A stretch of 64,000 nt of DNA, from the NCBI GenBank assembly GCA_028641055.1, contig CM054061.1, positions 59,070,825-59,134,824 of the forward strand, in the 5' to 3' direction. Below, piece by piece: positions 52,205 through 63,311 of the stretch. The position numbers and the translations under genes are program-made. The stretch is from Alopecurus myosuroides (taxonomy: Eukaryota > Streptophyta > Magnoliopsida > Poales > Poaceae). The notes under the pieces are model-generated. The model ran no database searches. It was not told the DNA's origin and saw nothing but the letters and a program-made list of their open reading frames with translations. The first letter of the stretch is position 1, and every line of letters starts with the position of its first letter.

Positions 52205-52829
52205 TCATCTGGGCGCCCTCGTTGCTGGGCAGCACCACCCTGTCGCGCGAGGTTTCGCTGAGGGGACAAACTCATGTCCTTCCTCAGATTCTTGATGGAC
52301 ATCATATGCACCCAGCTGACTAAAGATATCTGCTAGATTGGTGCCAGGATTGGCATTGATCGCAGCAACAAAGGCATTGTAGGACTGGTCTAGACCATGA
52401 AGTATGTACCCGATTAGTTCATCATCATTGAGAGGTTTTCTGGCCGCCGCAAGCTCAGAGGCGAGTGCTTTCATCCTGGCGAAGTATTTGGCGGCGGTGA
52501 GTTTGTTTTCTTCGTGTCATTGAGGGCTGACCGCAGGCTCTGGATCCTTACCTTGACGGGGTGGAGATCATTGCGGTGAGGGCAGCCCACACTTCAGCAG
52601 CGGTGTCGAGGCCGGTGACGTGCGCAAGCATGTCCGGCGAGAGCGAATTCAAAAGGAATCGCAACACTTGCTGATCTCGAGAGATCCACGCGGTGAAGGC
52701 GGGGTTCTCGATCAGCGTCTTCTTTCCGGCTTCCTCCACCTCAACAAGTTCTTCCGGCGCGACTTCTTTCCCTTCGACGAGAGAGAGAACACGATGGAAG
52801 ATCATGGAAGAAGCAAGCTCTGATACCAT
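52205..52829 (-). pseudogene. Copia gag (UBN2 type) remnant
   Basis: Two minus-strand blocks in different frames: PAFTAWISRDQQVLRFLLNS and LDTAAEVWAALTAM (52548-52829), then MKALASELAAARKPLNDDEL, GYILHGLDQSYNAFVAAIN and LADIFSQLGAYDVHQE (52205-52474). These are hallmarks of the Copia gag UBN2 family. A frameshift near 52520 and a missing 3' end make it inactive. Confidence 0.8.
52817..52828 (-). other. Primer-binding site, initiator-Met type
   Basis: GCTCTGATACCA on the plus strand is the exact complement of TGGTATCAGAGC. It is adjacent to the LTR edge at 52829. Confidence 0.85.
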
Positions 52830-52984
52830 GTCAATCTTAGGAGGAAGCGATAGCTCGTTGGAGCCTCGCGTTACGTGTTATATAGCGAAGGAAAAGCCCC
52901 AATGCGGTGGCATACATGGTAGTGTTCGTACGGTGCGTATATACGGTAGTTGGAGTACTACTCCATACTACCTCATACGTACGG

Positions 52985-53380
52985 TAGACAAGGCAAGTAC
53001 AAAACGGGGTTTCACAAACACAACCCCTGGCATAAAAGATTTCTGAAGCCCCTTCATCTCAGAAGTGCTTTCGGACCCCAAAGGCATAGCTCCCTTCTCC
53101 TTTGAATTTTCAGCTTCCTTAAACCCCTCATCGGCACTAGATTTCCCATTATGTCTTTGGATCAGATTCATCACGTCCCTCATCATGAGGGCCATCATCA
53201 TTTTTATTAACAACCATATCATCTTCCCCATCGGAATTAGGATTCTTGACCAAAAACTGGAGCTTATAAAAACCATCTTTGAGAAAAACCGCCCATTTTT
53301 CCGGAATGAGCGTGTAGTCCATGAAACCAACCAAGATACACAAAACTCCATGTTTTCCCAATGAATGGTTGGAGTACATA
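52985..53380 (-). pseudogene. DUF4283-like gag/ORF1 remnant
   Basis: Minus-strand frame 53379-53149 reads GVLCILVGFMDYTLIPEKWA, VFLKDGFYKLQFLVK, then a Asp/Asn-rich tail. This resembles the strand pattern of LINE and plant gag-like DUF4283 proteins. A second frame carries the continuation to about 52985. It is a short, frame-broken relic of a retroelement. Confidence 0.5.
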
Positions 53381-54056
53381 ATATTAGCGTTGATCTCTAG
53401 TAGTGGTGCCAGTACATTATCAATTAAATACGTTTTAAAATGTATAGTATAGGAGTAACTCCCAGTTCAATATACAGACAGTATGGACTTAATTTTAACT
53501 AGCAGCGTACAAGACTAGCTAAAGACATATACTAGTTGCCGCTTGTGCAGTTGTGCTAGCTAGGCCTGCGCTAGCTGTTCTTCACCTGTCCTTGCTTAAT
53601 TAAACTCATGAAAAAATGTATCAGTCTTCCTCAGAAAAAAGTATCAATGGAGTTGTACACACTGTTTGAGTTAATTAGCTGCCGCAAATCTCCCTTTTAC
53701 GAAATATGATGTGGTTATTAATTGCTTCTTTTCGAAAGGAGGAAAAGCCCCAGCCTCTGCAATAGTATAAGCTTGCTGATGTGGTCGACTCAAGGATGAA
53801 AAATAGTGTAAAACTGCGCATACATATATTACCATGGAGTTGAATTTGCTTGGCAGAGTTCGCTCTTGCAGCAGCCTTGCTTGCTAGCTTGCCCTATATT
53901 TGGAAAAGCGAGAAGTCAAATGTGGACGGGGCAGACAAAAAGCATCTTGGGTGAAGGACCCCATAACCCACTAGCATAGAAATGCTTCTCAATGCATGGT
54001 TGGAGTAGTTAATCTTAGCGTGGATCTCTAGGAGTACCAGCATCAATTAGAAAGTT
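53350..54056 (+). repeat. Diverged direct repeat pair upstream of the NLR gene
   Basis: About 75 bases at 53350-53428 (AATGAATGGTTGGAGTA, TTAGCGTTGATCTCTAG) recur at 53976-54050 (AATGCATGGTTGGAGTAG, TTAGCGTGGATCTCTAG). The intervening 550 bases hold no recognisable gene. Confidence 0.6.
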
Positions 54057-54224
54057 CAAACGGTGCAATACACATCGGAATCTCGAGTACCACTAGGCTA
54101 GGCCGCTTTTTCTTCACCCGCCATTGCTTACTTGCCTGCCACACACCCAAACGTAGCTACCTCACCAAGCTCCACGACGAGGAGTACAAGCCGAGTGAGA
54201 GGAAGAAGATTAAGCTCGATCAGG

Positions 54225-57200
54225 ATGCCATCAGCAATCGTGAGTGTGACAACCGGGGTGATGAATCCACTCCTCGGCAAGCTCACCAAGCTGCTCGGCG
54301 AGGAGTACAAGAAGCTCACGGGGGTTAGGAAGCAGGCCGCGTTCCTCAGGGCCGAGCTCAGTGCCATGAAAGCTCTCCTTGATAGGATGGAGCTTATGGA
54401 TAAGCTCGACCCCTTGGCCAAGAACTGGAGGGACCATATCAGGGAGATGTCCTATGACATGGAGAACTGCATTGATGACTTCATGCATGAGATTGAAGGT
54501 GCCCATGCAAAGGCAGGCTTTGTTAAGAAGATGGCTAAGCGTCTCAGGAGGTTGGGAAGGCGTCATCAGATTGCCAACCGGATCGAGGAGCTCAAGGTTC
54601 TCGCAGTTGAGGCCAACACTCGGCGCGAGAGGTACAAGATCGACGATTGCGTCGGTTCAAATCTTGGTGTTGTGGCCATCGATCCTCGGATGTCGGCGAT
54701 CTTCAAGGAGGCAGCCGGCCTCGTTGGTATTGATGGACCAAAGGAAGAGCTTGTCAGTTTGTTGATGGATTCCCAGAAGAAACTCACAGTGGTTTCCATT
54801 GTCGGCTTTGGAGGTTTGGGTAAAACTACACTTGCCAAGCAAGTGTATGATGCGGTTGGAAGGCAGTTTGAATGCAAGACATTTGTCTCAGTTTCCCAAA
54901 AACCTGACATGAAAAGTCTTCTTATTTCCCTACAACGCAAGCTTGGTATGAGAGAGTCTTCTGATGCTCATGAGGTGCAAGAAATCATTGAACACCTCAT
55001 AGAATACCTCACGCATAGGAGGTAATTTTAAGTCTCCCAGTAATATCATATACTTGCATCTAGTCTTCAATAATTTGTGATTTTATCAAGATTATCAAAA
55101 TGCTTTTGCGATGCATGGTTTAGTGTTACTTTAAATAGTTGTACGAACTATTCCTAATGAAGAGATTTTGCGGGGCCAACAGCAAACCTGGTGAGACATT
55201 TTGGCAACAAATCGGTTGAGAAACATAAAACATACTCCCTCCATTACAGTTTAATAGGCGTATCTCCAATATCTCTGCGATTTAGGCAACAACTGATTGG
55301 AGGAAGATTCGTGCGGTACGTGCAATTTTTCTGTAGGCCCATAATTATAGCTACGCCCAACAGATCCGTTTTTATGTGTCTAATAAATTTTCTGGCCAGT
55401 AAACGAGCAGTTTTCACGCATGCAAAGGAGAAAACCGTTTCGTGCAGATCATCAATTAATGAGATACGCCTACAATCGGTTCGATTCTGAAAAATCTCAG
55501 AATTGGAGATACGCCTACTAAACTGTAATGGAGGGAGTATTATATTTAGGAATGGTGGGAGTAATTAGTTTAGTTATACAAAGATAAATATTTACAATTT
55601 TGTGGCCGAGTTGAGAATGACTTATTTTGCTCTCTAGTCACCCGACAAAACTTTGTGAACTCATGTGTGGCTGAAACATCCACGAATCTAACGAGGAGAA
55701 TTATACTCTCTCCATTCACTTTTATAAGGCGTGGTACACATTTTAGTTTGATCTACATTCGTGTTAAAATGGGCGCATCTACACACTAAATATGTATATA
55801 TACACTCATTTTGATATGAACGTAGACCAAACTAAAAATGTGTACCTTGCCTTATAATATTGAATGGAGGAAGTAGTAACATACAACATGTGTACCGGAC
55901 TTTATTGTAACAACAATTTTAAAATTTATTTCCGCGATGATCACAAAACTTTTTCTGTGAATATTATGGCTACTCCATTGTAATTTACCACCTACAATGG
56001 AAATATTGTAATTTAATTCCCCATAAACATTTCTAGCATAATTAGAGCTTCTTACTGTCAATATTATGCATAACTTTTGCTATCGTGAGTTCTACCTCAA
56101 TTATTTATGGTAAGCTGAGAGGATCTCACTCCTAGTATTTTTACAACCGTAATTTTCACTCAATATAAAGTTCAAAAAAAAAATTTCCCTCACTATTTAA
56201 GATGATATGGTAGAATTTTACAGATGAAAGTTCTGCTATTTTAACTTTCCCTCAATGATTATGAAAATTGAAGTGGATTTTACACCTCTTAATCGACATG
56301 GAACACTCATGTTCCAATAAGAGACGATTAAACCGTTGGTCACTAAACCGATTATAGACCTAGGATAGCTAGATGTCTAGTAGGCAATTTCATCACAAGC
56401 TTATTCTACACAAAAAGCGGCCTGCTTATGAGCCAGCTTACTATAACCCCTAGGAAAAAGGTGGGCTGCCATAACTAGAGTCTTTCCTTAAGAAAGTTAA
56501 TACTTTGTACTTGGTATTACTATCTGGCGGACATTCATTTACTTCATTTTTAACCTAGTTGTTAAGGGAAGTAGGAACCATATGTGAGGTAGAGCAAGTC
56601 ATAGTAAAAATGTGTTCATAGTGTCATTAAATGTTGGTGACATGATAATCATATGATCCTTAGAATATGTAGTAATTATGAGTCACATCCAAACAGAAGT
56701 AGTAAAAAGCATAACAATAACTTGATCCAAGCAGAGACTAGAATATCTATTCTCCCTCGGCGCTATTTTGTTGTATGCACATAAATATATAATTAATCGA
56801 ACTCCATGTGGGGAGTATACCAACCATTACAATATGGAAAACAGAATGATGTATTGAACTAGATCCTATCTTTAATTTTACAATTTACCATATTTGCAAG
56901 TTTTTTCTTAAATTTTTGAAACAATTATGTCAACATCTGTTATTATGGTCTAACTGTTTCGTTTTAGTTTTGATGTTTTATCTATACCTTATAATCATAT
57001 ACAATATATTGTATGAATAACCCTTGTGCAAATATTGCAATAGGTACTTCATTTTAGTTGATGACTTATGGGATCAATCAGCATGGAATATTATAAGTTG
57101 TGCCTTTCCGGAAAATAGCAATGGAAGTAGAGTGATGGTAACCACACGAGTTGATGATGTAGCTGTCACAGCATGTCACAAGGACCGTGCCTGCATTTAT

Positions 57201-58997
57201 AGAATGAAGACCCTCCAAGAGCAAGACTCAAAAGGATTATTTTTCAAAAGAGTATTCGGGACTGAAAATTTTTGTCCACCACAGTTTAAAGAAATTTCAG
57301 CTCAAATTATTAAGAAGTGTGGCGGGTTGCCACTTGCAATTATCACCATAGCTAGCCTATTAGCTAGTCACGAAAAAATATCGTTAAATGAATGGGAGAG
57401 CATAGAAAATTCTCTTGGTGCAAAGTTTGGCACAAAACCCACCTTAGAAGAGATGAGGGATATACTAAGCCTTAGCTACGTGCACCTTCCTGTTCATCTT
57501 CGGCCATGTTTATTGTACCTTGGCATGTATCCTGAAGATCGCGAGATTGAGAAAGATGATATTATTTGGCAGTGGATAGCCGAAGGCTTTGTCTATAGTC
57601 CGCAAGGAGAAGATTTGTATGATGTTGGAAAAAATTATTTCAATGAGCTTATAAATAGAAGTTTGATTCAAGCGGAAGAGACAGATTTTGGCGAGGTTAC
57701 TTCTTGCAGAGTACATGATATGATGTTGGATTTTATCCTTAGCAAGAGTACAGAAAATAATTTTATCAGCGTAGCATATAACTACGAAGACATGGCAAGA
57801 TTGCACAGTTGCGAGTACAAGGTTCGTCGACTATCCTTGAAATCAAGTGCTGGTTATGCAACATCAAAGACCCTTTCTGCTAGCATGCCACAAGTTAGAT
57901 CATACGCACAGTTCGGAGAGTCCAAGTACACACCTTCTCTCTCGCAGTTTAAGTACCTGCGGGTTCTTTTGTTTGAGTTTCCATATCAATGGGATATGAC
58001 TGTCGACCTCACTGCAATTGGTCGTCTGTTTCTGCTGAGGTATTTGCAGGTTTCTGCTGTATCAGCTGGTGTAGCGCTCCCCGCAGAAATTCGTGGGCTT
58101 TTGCATTTGGTAAATCTGGAGTTAGAGTGCAGCTTTGCACAAAGTTTTCCGTCAGATATAACTCTCTTGGCAAACTTGTTACATCTGAGACTTCCAGATG
58201 GTACAGCGCTGCCTAAAGGGATCCAGAACATGAAATTAGTCCGTGCCCTGTATTGTTCGGGCTTGTCAGAGAGTTCACTGGAGGATATCGAAGGTCTTAG
58301 TGAGCTGACCAATCTGGGAATATTAATTGTAAGGACGCCTCCTGGCAAGTCGTTGACGCTTGAACAAGTCGATGCTTTGATCTCCTCCATTGCAGTGCTC
58401 CGACAGCTCAAGCTCCTTCGCGTCGAATGTGAGATTGAATCCGCTGGCTCAGACAGCCGGTTGGACTCATTAAATATTCCTTCTCTTGGTCTCGTGGTAC
58501 TGGGACTGGAAGAATGGCAGTTCAGTAGAGTTCCCAAATGGATTGGTGATCTACGCTGCCTCCGGACGCTCTTTCTGCGTGTCTCGCACATGTCGAGTGA
58601 TGAGATTCGTGTGCTTGGAGAGCTTCCCTCCCTCTTCACTGCCAGCATCGTCGTGTCGGAAGTATCTCAAGATAAGGTCGTGGTTGGCGCTGGGTTATTT
58701 CCGGTTCTGGAGAAAATTTGGCTCGATTGGGAAAGAGATGACACTACGTGCCTGGTGAGCTTTGAGGCAGGAGCTATGCCCAAGCTACAAATTCTCAACC
58801 TTGTATTCGTCTGGAAAGAGTGGAATGGCACAACGCCAGCCGGCATGGAGTGGCTGCCCTGCCTCCAGACAATCAAGGTGCAACTAACAGGCTCCGGCGC
58901 TGAATCGAGAAAAGATGAGATCAAGTCTGCCTTCAAGGGAGTCGCAAATGTTCACCCAAGAAACCCCTCCGTTACACTTTTGTATTTAGATGATTGA
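54225..58997 (+). CDS. CC-NB-ARC-LRR (NLR) disease-resistance-type protein, 916 aa
   Basis: Two exons (54225-55021, 57044-58997) join in frame and give 916 residues. The start was chosen at MPSAIVSVTTGVMNPLLGKL because monocot Rx-type CC domains begin this way. The CC region has an EDVID-like MENCIDDFMHEI. NB-ARC: P-loop GFGGLGKTT (194-202), kinase-2 YFILVDDLWD (267-276), RNBS-B GSRVMVTTR, GLPL motif CGGLPLAI, and an MHD-type motif present as VHD (RVHDMMLD). About 20 degenerate leucine-rich segments follow. All nucleotide-binding motifs look intact. Such proteins are cytoplasmic immune receptors for pathogen effectors. The intron falls exactly between P-loop and kinase-2. Confidence 0.92.
55235..55537. 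mobile_element. Stowaway MITE in the NLR intron (303 bp)
   Basis: TA duplications at 55233-55234 and 55538-55539. Ends CTCCCTCCATTACAGTTTAA and TTTAGTAGGCG...CTGTAATGGAGGGAG are complementary over about 35 bp (ACAGTTTAATAGGCGTATCT against AGATACGCCTACTAAACTGT). Confidence 0.9.
55706..55873. mobile_element. Stowaway MITE in the NLR intron (168 bp)
   Basis: TA at 55704-55705 and 55874-55875. Ends CTCTCTCCATTCACTTTTAT and TAATATTGAATGGAGGAAG with the long inner arm GTACACATTTTAGTTTG against its diverged complement. The terminal bases have begun to decay (CTCTCTCC, GGAGGAAG). Confidence 0.85.
55876..57043 (+). other. Rest of the NLR intron
   Basis: AT-rich, with no coding signal. It ends in the acceptor TATTGCAATAG at 57043. 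Confidence 0.6.
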
Positions 58998-59269
58998 TCC
59001 GCCTCTTGTAATTAATTTCCCGAACACTTTCTTTTTACTGTAATTGTTACTTTCATTTCCCTTATGTATTGAATCTCTTGAGTATTGTAATTTGTAAACC
59101 TGAGACACTTCATTTTCAGTATCAAAGAATATCTCGGTCAGTACCCAGCACTCATTTTTGTATAGTTATTGATAGATCTTCCATCTCAGGCCACCTCCGG
59201 CCAAGCCAAGCACACATTCTGAAAGCTCTCGGCGTCCTCTCTCCATCTATCCCAAAAATATTGACTCTC

Positions 59270-60416
59270 AGGTCGTCCCGCACGAGGATGGCTCCGGAGG
59301 ACCCCTACCCAATCTAGAAGTCCGACGCCTGATCTTTCTCCACCAGCCGCTGCCGCCACCGGCGCTGGCGGTGACGGCCACACCATGGCTGTCAAAGACG
59401 GTGGGCGGGGCTGGCGCAGCCGGCCAAATTCCCTTCGTGCGTGGTTCGACTCCTTGGCGGCGCAGGTGGAGGTATCGCAGCGGGACAACGATGCTCCTCC
59501 ATGTGCGACGCCTGTCGTCGCGCTGCAGGGAGGCATGGATGGGGTTGGGAGGGGCGAGCGTGCAGTGATGGCCAGAGGCGATGGCGCTATTGCGGATGCC
59601 TAGGGTGTGTTGCAGCCTTTGTGTTGTCGTTGTCGCGTGTGTCTGATCCGCTAGATCTGTTTGCCGGAAGCTATCCAGCGGCGTGGGGGCATGCTGGCGT
59701 GCTCGTCTTGTGCCAAGACGAAGAACCGAGTGTCGGGTTTCGGAAGGCTCTGCCGGCGATCTCCCATTGGCGTTAATGCCCGGAGATTGCTGGATCAGGT
59801 GGGATTCGGTCGCAATGCACGGAACGGCGCGAAGCTCAGCTTCTGTTGTCACCATGGGCAAATTCATGGTGAAATCAGAGGTGGAGAATTTCATGGAAGC
59901 TAAGATTAGAGGACTAACAATGGTGATTGGAGTCTTTGCGTCCACGAGGAACTGGTTTGGAGTCTCAGAAATTGCGGCATCGGTATGGAAGTGGGGGCGG
60001 CACCATAGGTGAAGTTCAAAGTCTTAGCTTTCAAGATGAAAATCCAAGGCCAGGTCTTAATTGGTTGTGCCTGTTAACGGTCTTGCTGAAGTCATTGTTT
60101 TGAGAGCGAGGAGTATCTTTAGGGTGAAAACTCAAGATCTTCGACTGGGCAGCGACGGTGCTTGTGCACTGTTTCCTTTTTGGAGGCGTTACTTTTTAGA
60201 GAAATTGGACATCACATGTTTGCATTGGTGATGGTTGTGCTCCTGCTCCTGCTCCAAGAACCGGAACTCTGTAGCGGGACTTTTCTTTTTTTAGTTTCTT
60301 CTTATTTTTTCGGCTGTGTGCATCCATAATGACATTAGGGTATTGAATTGGTGCAGAGGCTGGGTGCAATTGGTAACTCTGCAGTATTAATATATGCTAC
60401 TTATCAAAAAAAAAAA
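59270..60416 (+). mobile_element. Probable 5'-truncated LINE 3' end
   Basis: A GC-rich then AT-richer block ends in TTAATATATGCTACTTATC followed by an A-run at 60406-60416. The 3' sequence with GGTGCAGAGGCTGGGTGCAA is the form of grass LINE 3' UTRs as I recall them. Short frames inside (for example 59371-59603) are not convincing proteins. Start and classification are inferred. Confidence 0.45.
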
Positions 60417-60930
60417 CTGAACACTCAGCAGATGCTTTTGGAAAACGATCTAAAGAGTTTAGAAATGTTTCGTCCTAATAAATATATTTGCTTCCATGCA
60501 TAGGCCATCTCGATCAGTATATGTATGTATAGATTATTGTGGCACCGTATATGTGTATATATATCAGCAGCACACGTACTGATGACATATAAGTTAGCCT
60601 GTGTATATATGTATATATATATATTGAACTTTGAAGCGCATTCAGTTAACCTATATATATGTCTGCTGTCAACTTTGAAGCGTTTCCATCCGGTTACGTT
60701 TCAAGTCTGCAAGAGGGGAAAATAAATGCAGATCAGTTCTATATTTCACCGGAATGCTTCATTCAGGACTGGTTTATTCTCCTCTAACTGCGACACGTTA
60801 TCTATCTTTAAATTTCAGCAAAGTATCAAATATTATAATGCTCGCAAACTACAGCAAATGCACTGGAAAAAGAGTATGATTCAATTGTCCAACATACAAT
60901 GGTTATTTATGTTCAAAAGTAAGGGGTGAT
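60417..60930. other. AT-rich intergenic stretch with TATATG microsatellites
   Basis: Contains runs of TATATGTATATA at 60545-60665. No gene is seen. Confidence 0.5.
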
Positions 60931-61462
60931 TGCTAGAACTTCTACTTATGTTGCCCTCATGTGTATGGGTTTTAGTTCATTAATCTTACATTACATCTGA
61001 ACATGATGATGATACAATGCTCGTATTTATTTATCAACCATAAGCTCATTGATGCATGTAATGATTTATTCGCTTACTTACTCGAGGACGAGTAGAGGTT
61101 TAAGCTTGGGGGAGTTGATACGTGCATTTTATATCATCATTTATACAACTCATATTATCATATTAGAATGTTATTGGTATTGTTATGTCATTGTTTTTGC
61201 ATGTTTTAGATGATTTATGGGACTTTCATACAAAGTCTCTATTTTTGGTATTTAATCTCTGGGCGGCAGAAAACCTCTTTTTTCTTGTTTTTAATGTTTC
61301 AGGAGCTATAGGGACCCAAATGGAAAAAGGAAAATTGCACAACTAATTTTTCATCAGGAGAATAACAGATCAAAATAGCAAATAAGAGAATAAGTCAATA
61401 TGACATGAGAATAATAGTTTAAAATAGAGATGTAGTCTTGTAGAATAAAGAGTTAGGAAGGT
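60931..61462 (+). mobile_element. 3' end and partial LTR of a Ty3-type element
   Basis: CTCGAGGACGAGTAGAGG and a polypurine tract AAGCTTGGGGGAGT (about 61102-61115) precede an LTR start TGATACGTGCATTTTATATC at 61116. This is a common 3' end of grass Ty3/gypsy elements. The LTR is cut at 61462 by the next element; the rest lies outside the window. Confidence 0.7.
61116..61462 (+). repeat. Partial LTR, interrupted on the right
   Basis: Begins TGATACG after the polypurine tract. It ends AAGGT at 61458-61462, which would be the left target duplication of the SIRE-like insertion; the partner is off the window. Confidence 0.65.
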
Positions 61463-62926
61463 TGAAAGTGCACTATGGTCAACTAGAGGGGGGAGGGGGG
61501 GGGTGAATAGGTTGACTACCAATTTTTCTTTTCTTTTCTTTTAATGGGGCTTAGCAAGATAAAGTAAGGTTCTCTAGATGTGCAACTAGGTGAGCAACCT
61601 ATGTGAACAAAGCTATATGTGCAACGGAAGTAAAGCGTAAGGTAGTAAAGCAAACGACAAGTGAAAACAAGGAGACAAGGATATGATTCACCGTAGTTCC
61701 TTCTCAAAGAGAAGTACGTCTACGTTGGAGAGGTGGGGAGCCACCTAGGCGCTCCTCAATAGCACGGATGTGCACACCTTGTTCTCCTTGAGCTTCTCCG
61801 GCGAGGGAGATGCTCGTTTCCACTATGAGGTCGACTTGAAGGCGTTGACCAAACCCTTACAAGGACTTGAGGTCACTCCACAAGATGGATGGAGGCTCTC
61901 AAGCAATCCGTAGCTTCTTGCAACAAGGTGGAAACTACAAGCACGAGATCTACTAAGGTTTCTAGGCCTCAAGTAGGATTCTAGATCTACTAGGTTGTGG
62001 TGGATGGATTTGAGATTCCTTTGGTGGAAGTGTGGATCTAGGTCTCCTCTAGCTCTCCACCAAGTTTGGGAGTGTTTGGGTGGACGGAGTGGGAGATCTA
62101 GGTGGTTGAAGCTTTCATTAATGGCTAGGAGAGAGAATGGGAAAAGCTTAGCATTTAAGAGGTAGGGGAAGGGGTATTTATACCCCTTGCATTTAAGTGA
62201 CCGTTTGAAGTCCAGGGCACCGGAGGCTCCGATGGTTTTACCGGAGGCTCCGGTGGTCCGCACCGGAGGTTCCGCTGATCTTCACCTTGCTACACAGTTG
62301 TACTGGAGCGGGGGCTCCGGTGGTACCCGCGGAGGATCCGCCCACCGGAGGCTCACCGGAGGTTCCGGTGGAACTTCCGTCCTGTGGTAATAGAAGGATG
62401 TTTTGGCGGAACAACCACCGGATCCTCCACCGGAGCCCAATTGCACTGCACCATGGGGGCCACCGGATGTTCACCGGAGGCTCCGGTGGTACCTCCGCCC
62501 TGTGGTAACAGAAGGGCATTTTAGCGGAGGTGCCACCGGAGGCGCACCGGATCCTTCTTGCGCGTGAGCCAAGTGTTTGGCGGAAGGCGGAGCCTCCGGT
62601 GGCATTAGCGGAGGTTCCGCCCACCGGAACTCCACCGGAGGTTCCGCTCCTGGTTCCGCTCCCCTGCCACAGAGAGGGGTTTCAGCGGAACTTCCACCGG
62701 ATCCTCACCGGATCCTTGGCGGAGCCTCCGGTGGAAACACCGGAGCCTCCGCCCCTGCATGTTTCACCTTTCTGGATTTGTTTCTCCTAGCACTTTTCAT
62801 ATAAGCTGATCATTTGCCCCATAAACTTAGTGAACCTAATAACCTGGGCATTTTCATCCATTGAACAAACATTAGATCAAATGATTATGTTGTCATATGA
62901 TTACCAAAACGGACGATGATCTTTCA
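61463..62926 (-). repeat. Long 3' LTR of the SIRE-like element
   Basis: 1464 bp with inverted ends TGAAAG and CTTTCA. The plus-strand left part contains a G-run (GAGGGGGGAGGGGGGGGTGAA at about 61488-61507). The right third holds the palindromic CCGGAGGCTCCGG array. The partner LTR is not in the window, so the limits rest on the end motifs and the adjacent polypurine tract. Confidence 0.65.
62208..62755. repeat. Array of palindromic CCGGAGGCTCCGG-type motifs
   Basis: More than twenty copies of ACCGGAGG(C/T)TCCG(G/C) and half-sites such as CACCGGATCC lie irregularly over about 550 bases, on both strands because the motif is self-complementary. Three-base steps dominate, so several frames stay open, but no real protein is indicated. 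Confidence 0.8.
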
Positions 62927-62943
62927 TTCTCCCCCTTTTTGGT
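62927..62943 (-). other. Polypurine tract of the SIRE-like element
   Basis: The minus strand reads CCAAAAAGGGGGAGAA directly before TGAAAG of the LTR. Confidence 0.75.
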
Positions 62944-63311
62944 AATTGATGACAACATAACTATTTGCATGATTATAAACAACATATGAACGGAGCTCCC
63001 CCTAAAGATATGCTCCTTTCATATTGAGATCATCTAAGGTGTGACAAATAAGAATGATATGACAATGATAGCACATAACACACATAGCACATAAATAATA
63101 TCTAACGAGGTTCACACGAACATAACATAACAAGGTTCACGATAGACACAAACGAAGTTCCAAATAGTTCAAATAAACTCCCTCAAGAGAAAGATGCAAA
63201 TCGAGAGAGCTTGAGGGAGACCCATGCAAATGCCCGTTCCTAATATAAATCTCTCCCCCTTTGGCATCAAGACACCAAAAAGAGAGAGACCAAGATGCAA
63301 AACGTCCCAAA
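62944..63311. other. Non-coding region between extra ORF and 3' LTR
   Basis: AT-rich, with two further purine tracts on the minus strand (complements of GCTCCCCCTAAAG at 62994 and CTCCCCCTTTGGCATCAA at 63252). No gene. Confidence 0.55.

Larger units (their letters stand above)
52122..52980 (-). mobile_element. Truncated Ty1/Copia element: LTR part, primer site, gag
   Basis: On the minus strand: a short LTR segment starting at 52829 (TGTCAATCTTAGG on the plus strand) and extending to about 52980, an adjacent primer site TGGTATCAGAGC, and a Copia-type gag. The left end stops at the MITE, so protease and pol are absent. The outer end of the LTR is not sharply defined. Confidence 0.75.

Noticed and set aside
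57986..58648. 220-codon minus-strand ORF across the LRR region
   Set aside because: It is the antisense shadow of the NLR coding exon.
59412..59452. tRNA-like internal promoter boxes (TGGCGCAGCCGG and GGTTCGACTCC)
   Set aside because: The boxes are only about 30 bases apart, and no cloverleaf or acceptor stem can be drawn, so it is not a tRNA gene.
61488..61507. G-rich run as a polypurine tract on the plus strand
   Set aside because: It lies inside the LTR of a minus-strand element. The real tract is at 62927-62943, next to the LTR end.
62208..62755. CRISPR-like array of CCGGAGG repeats
   Set aside because: Repeats are short, palindromic and irregularly spaced in a plant LTR. There are no fixed-length repeats or unique spacers.
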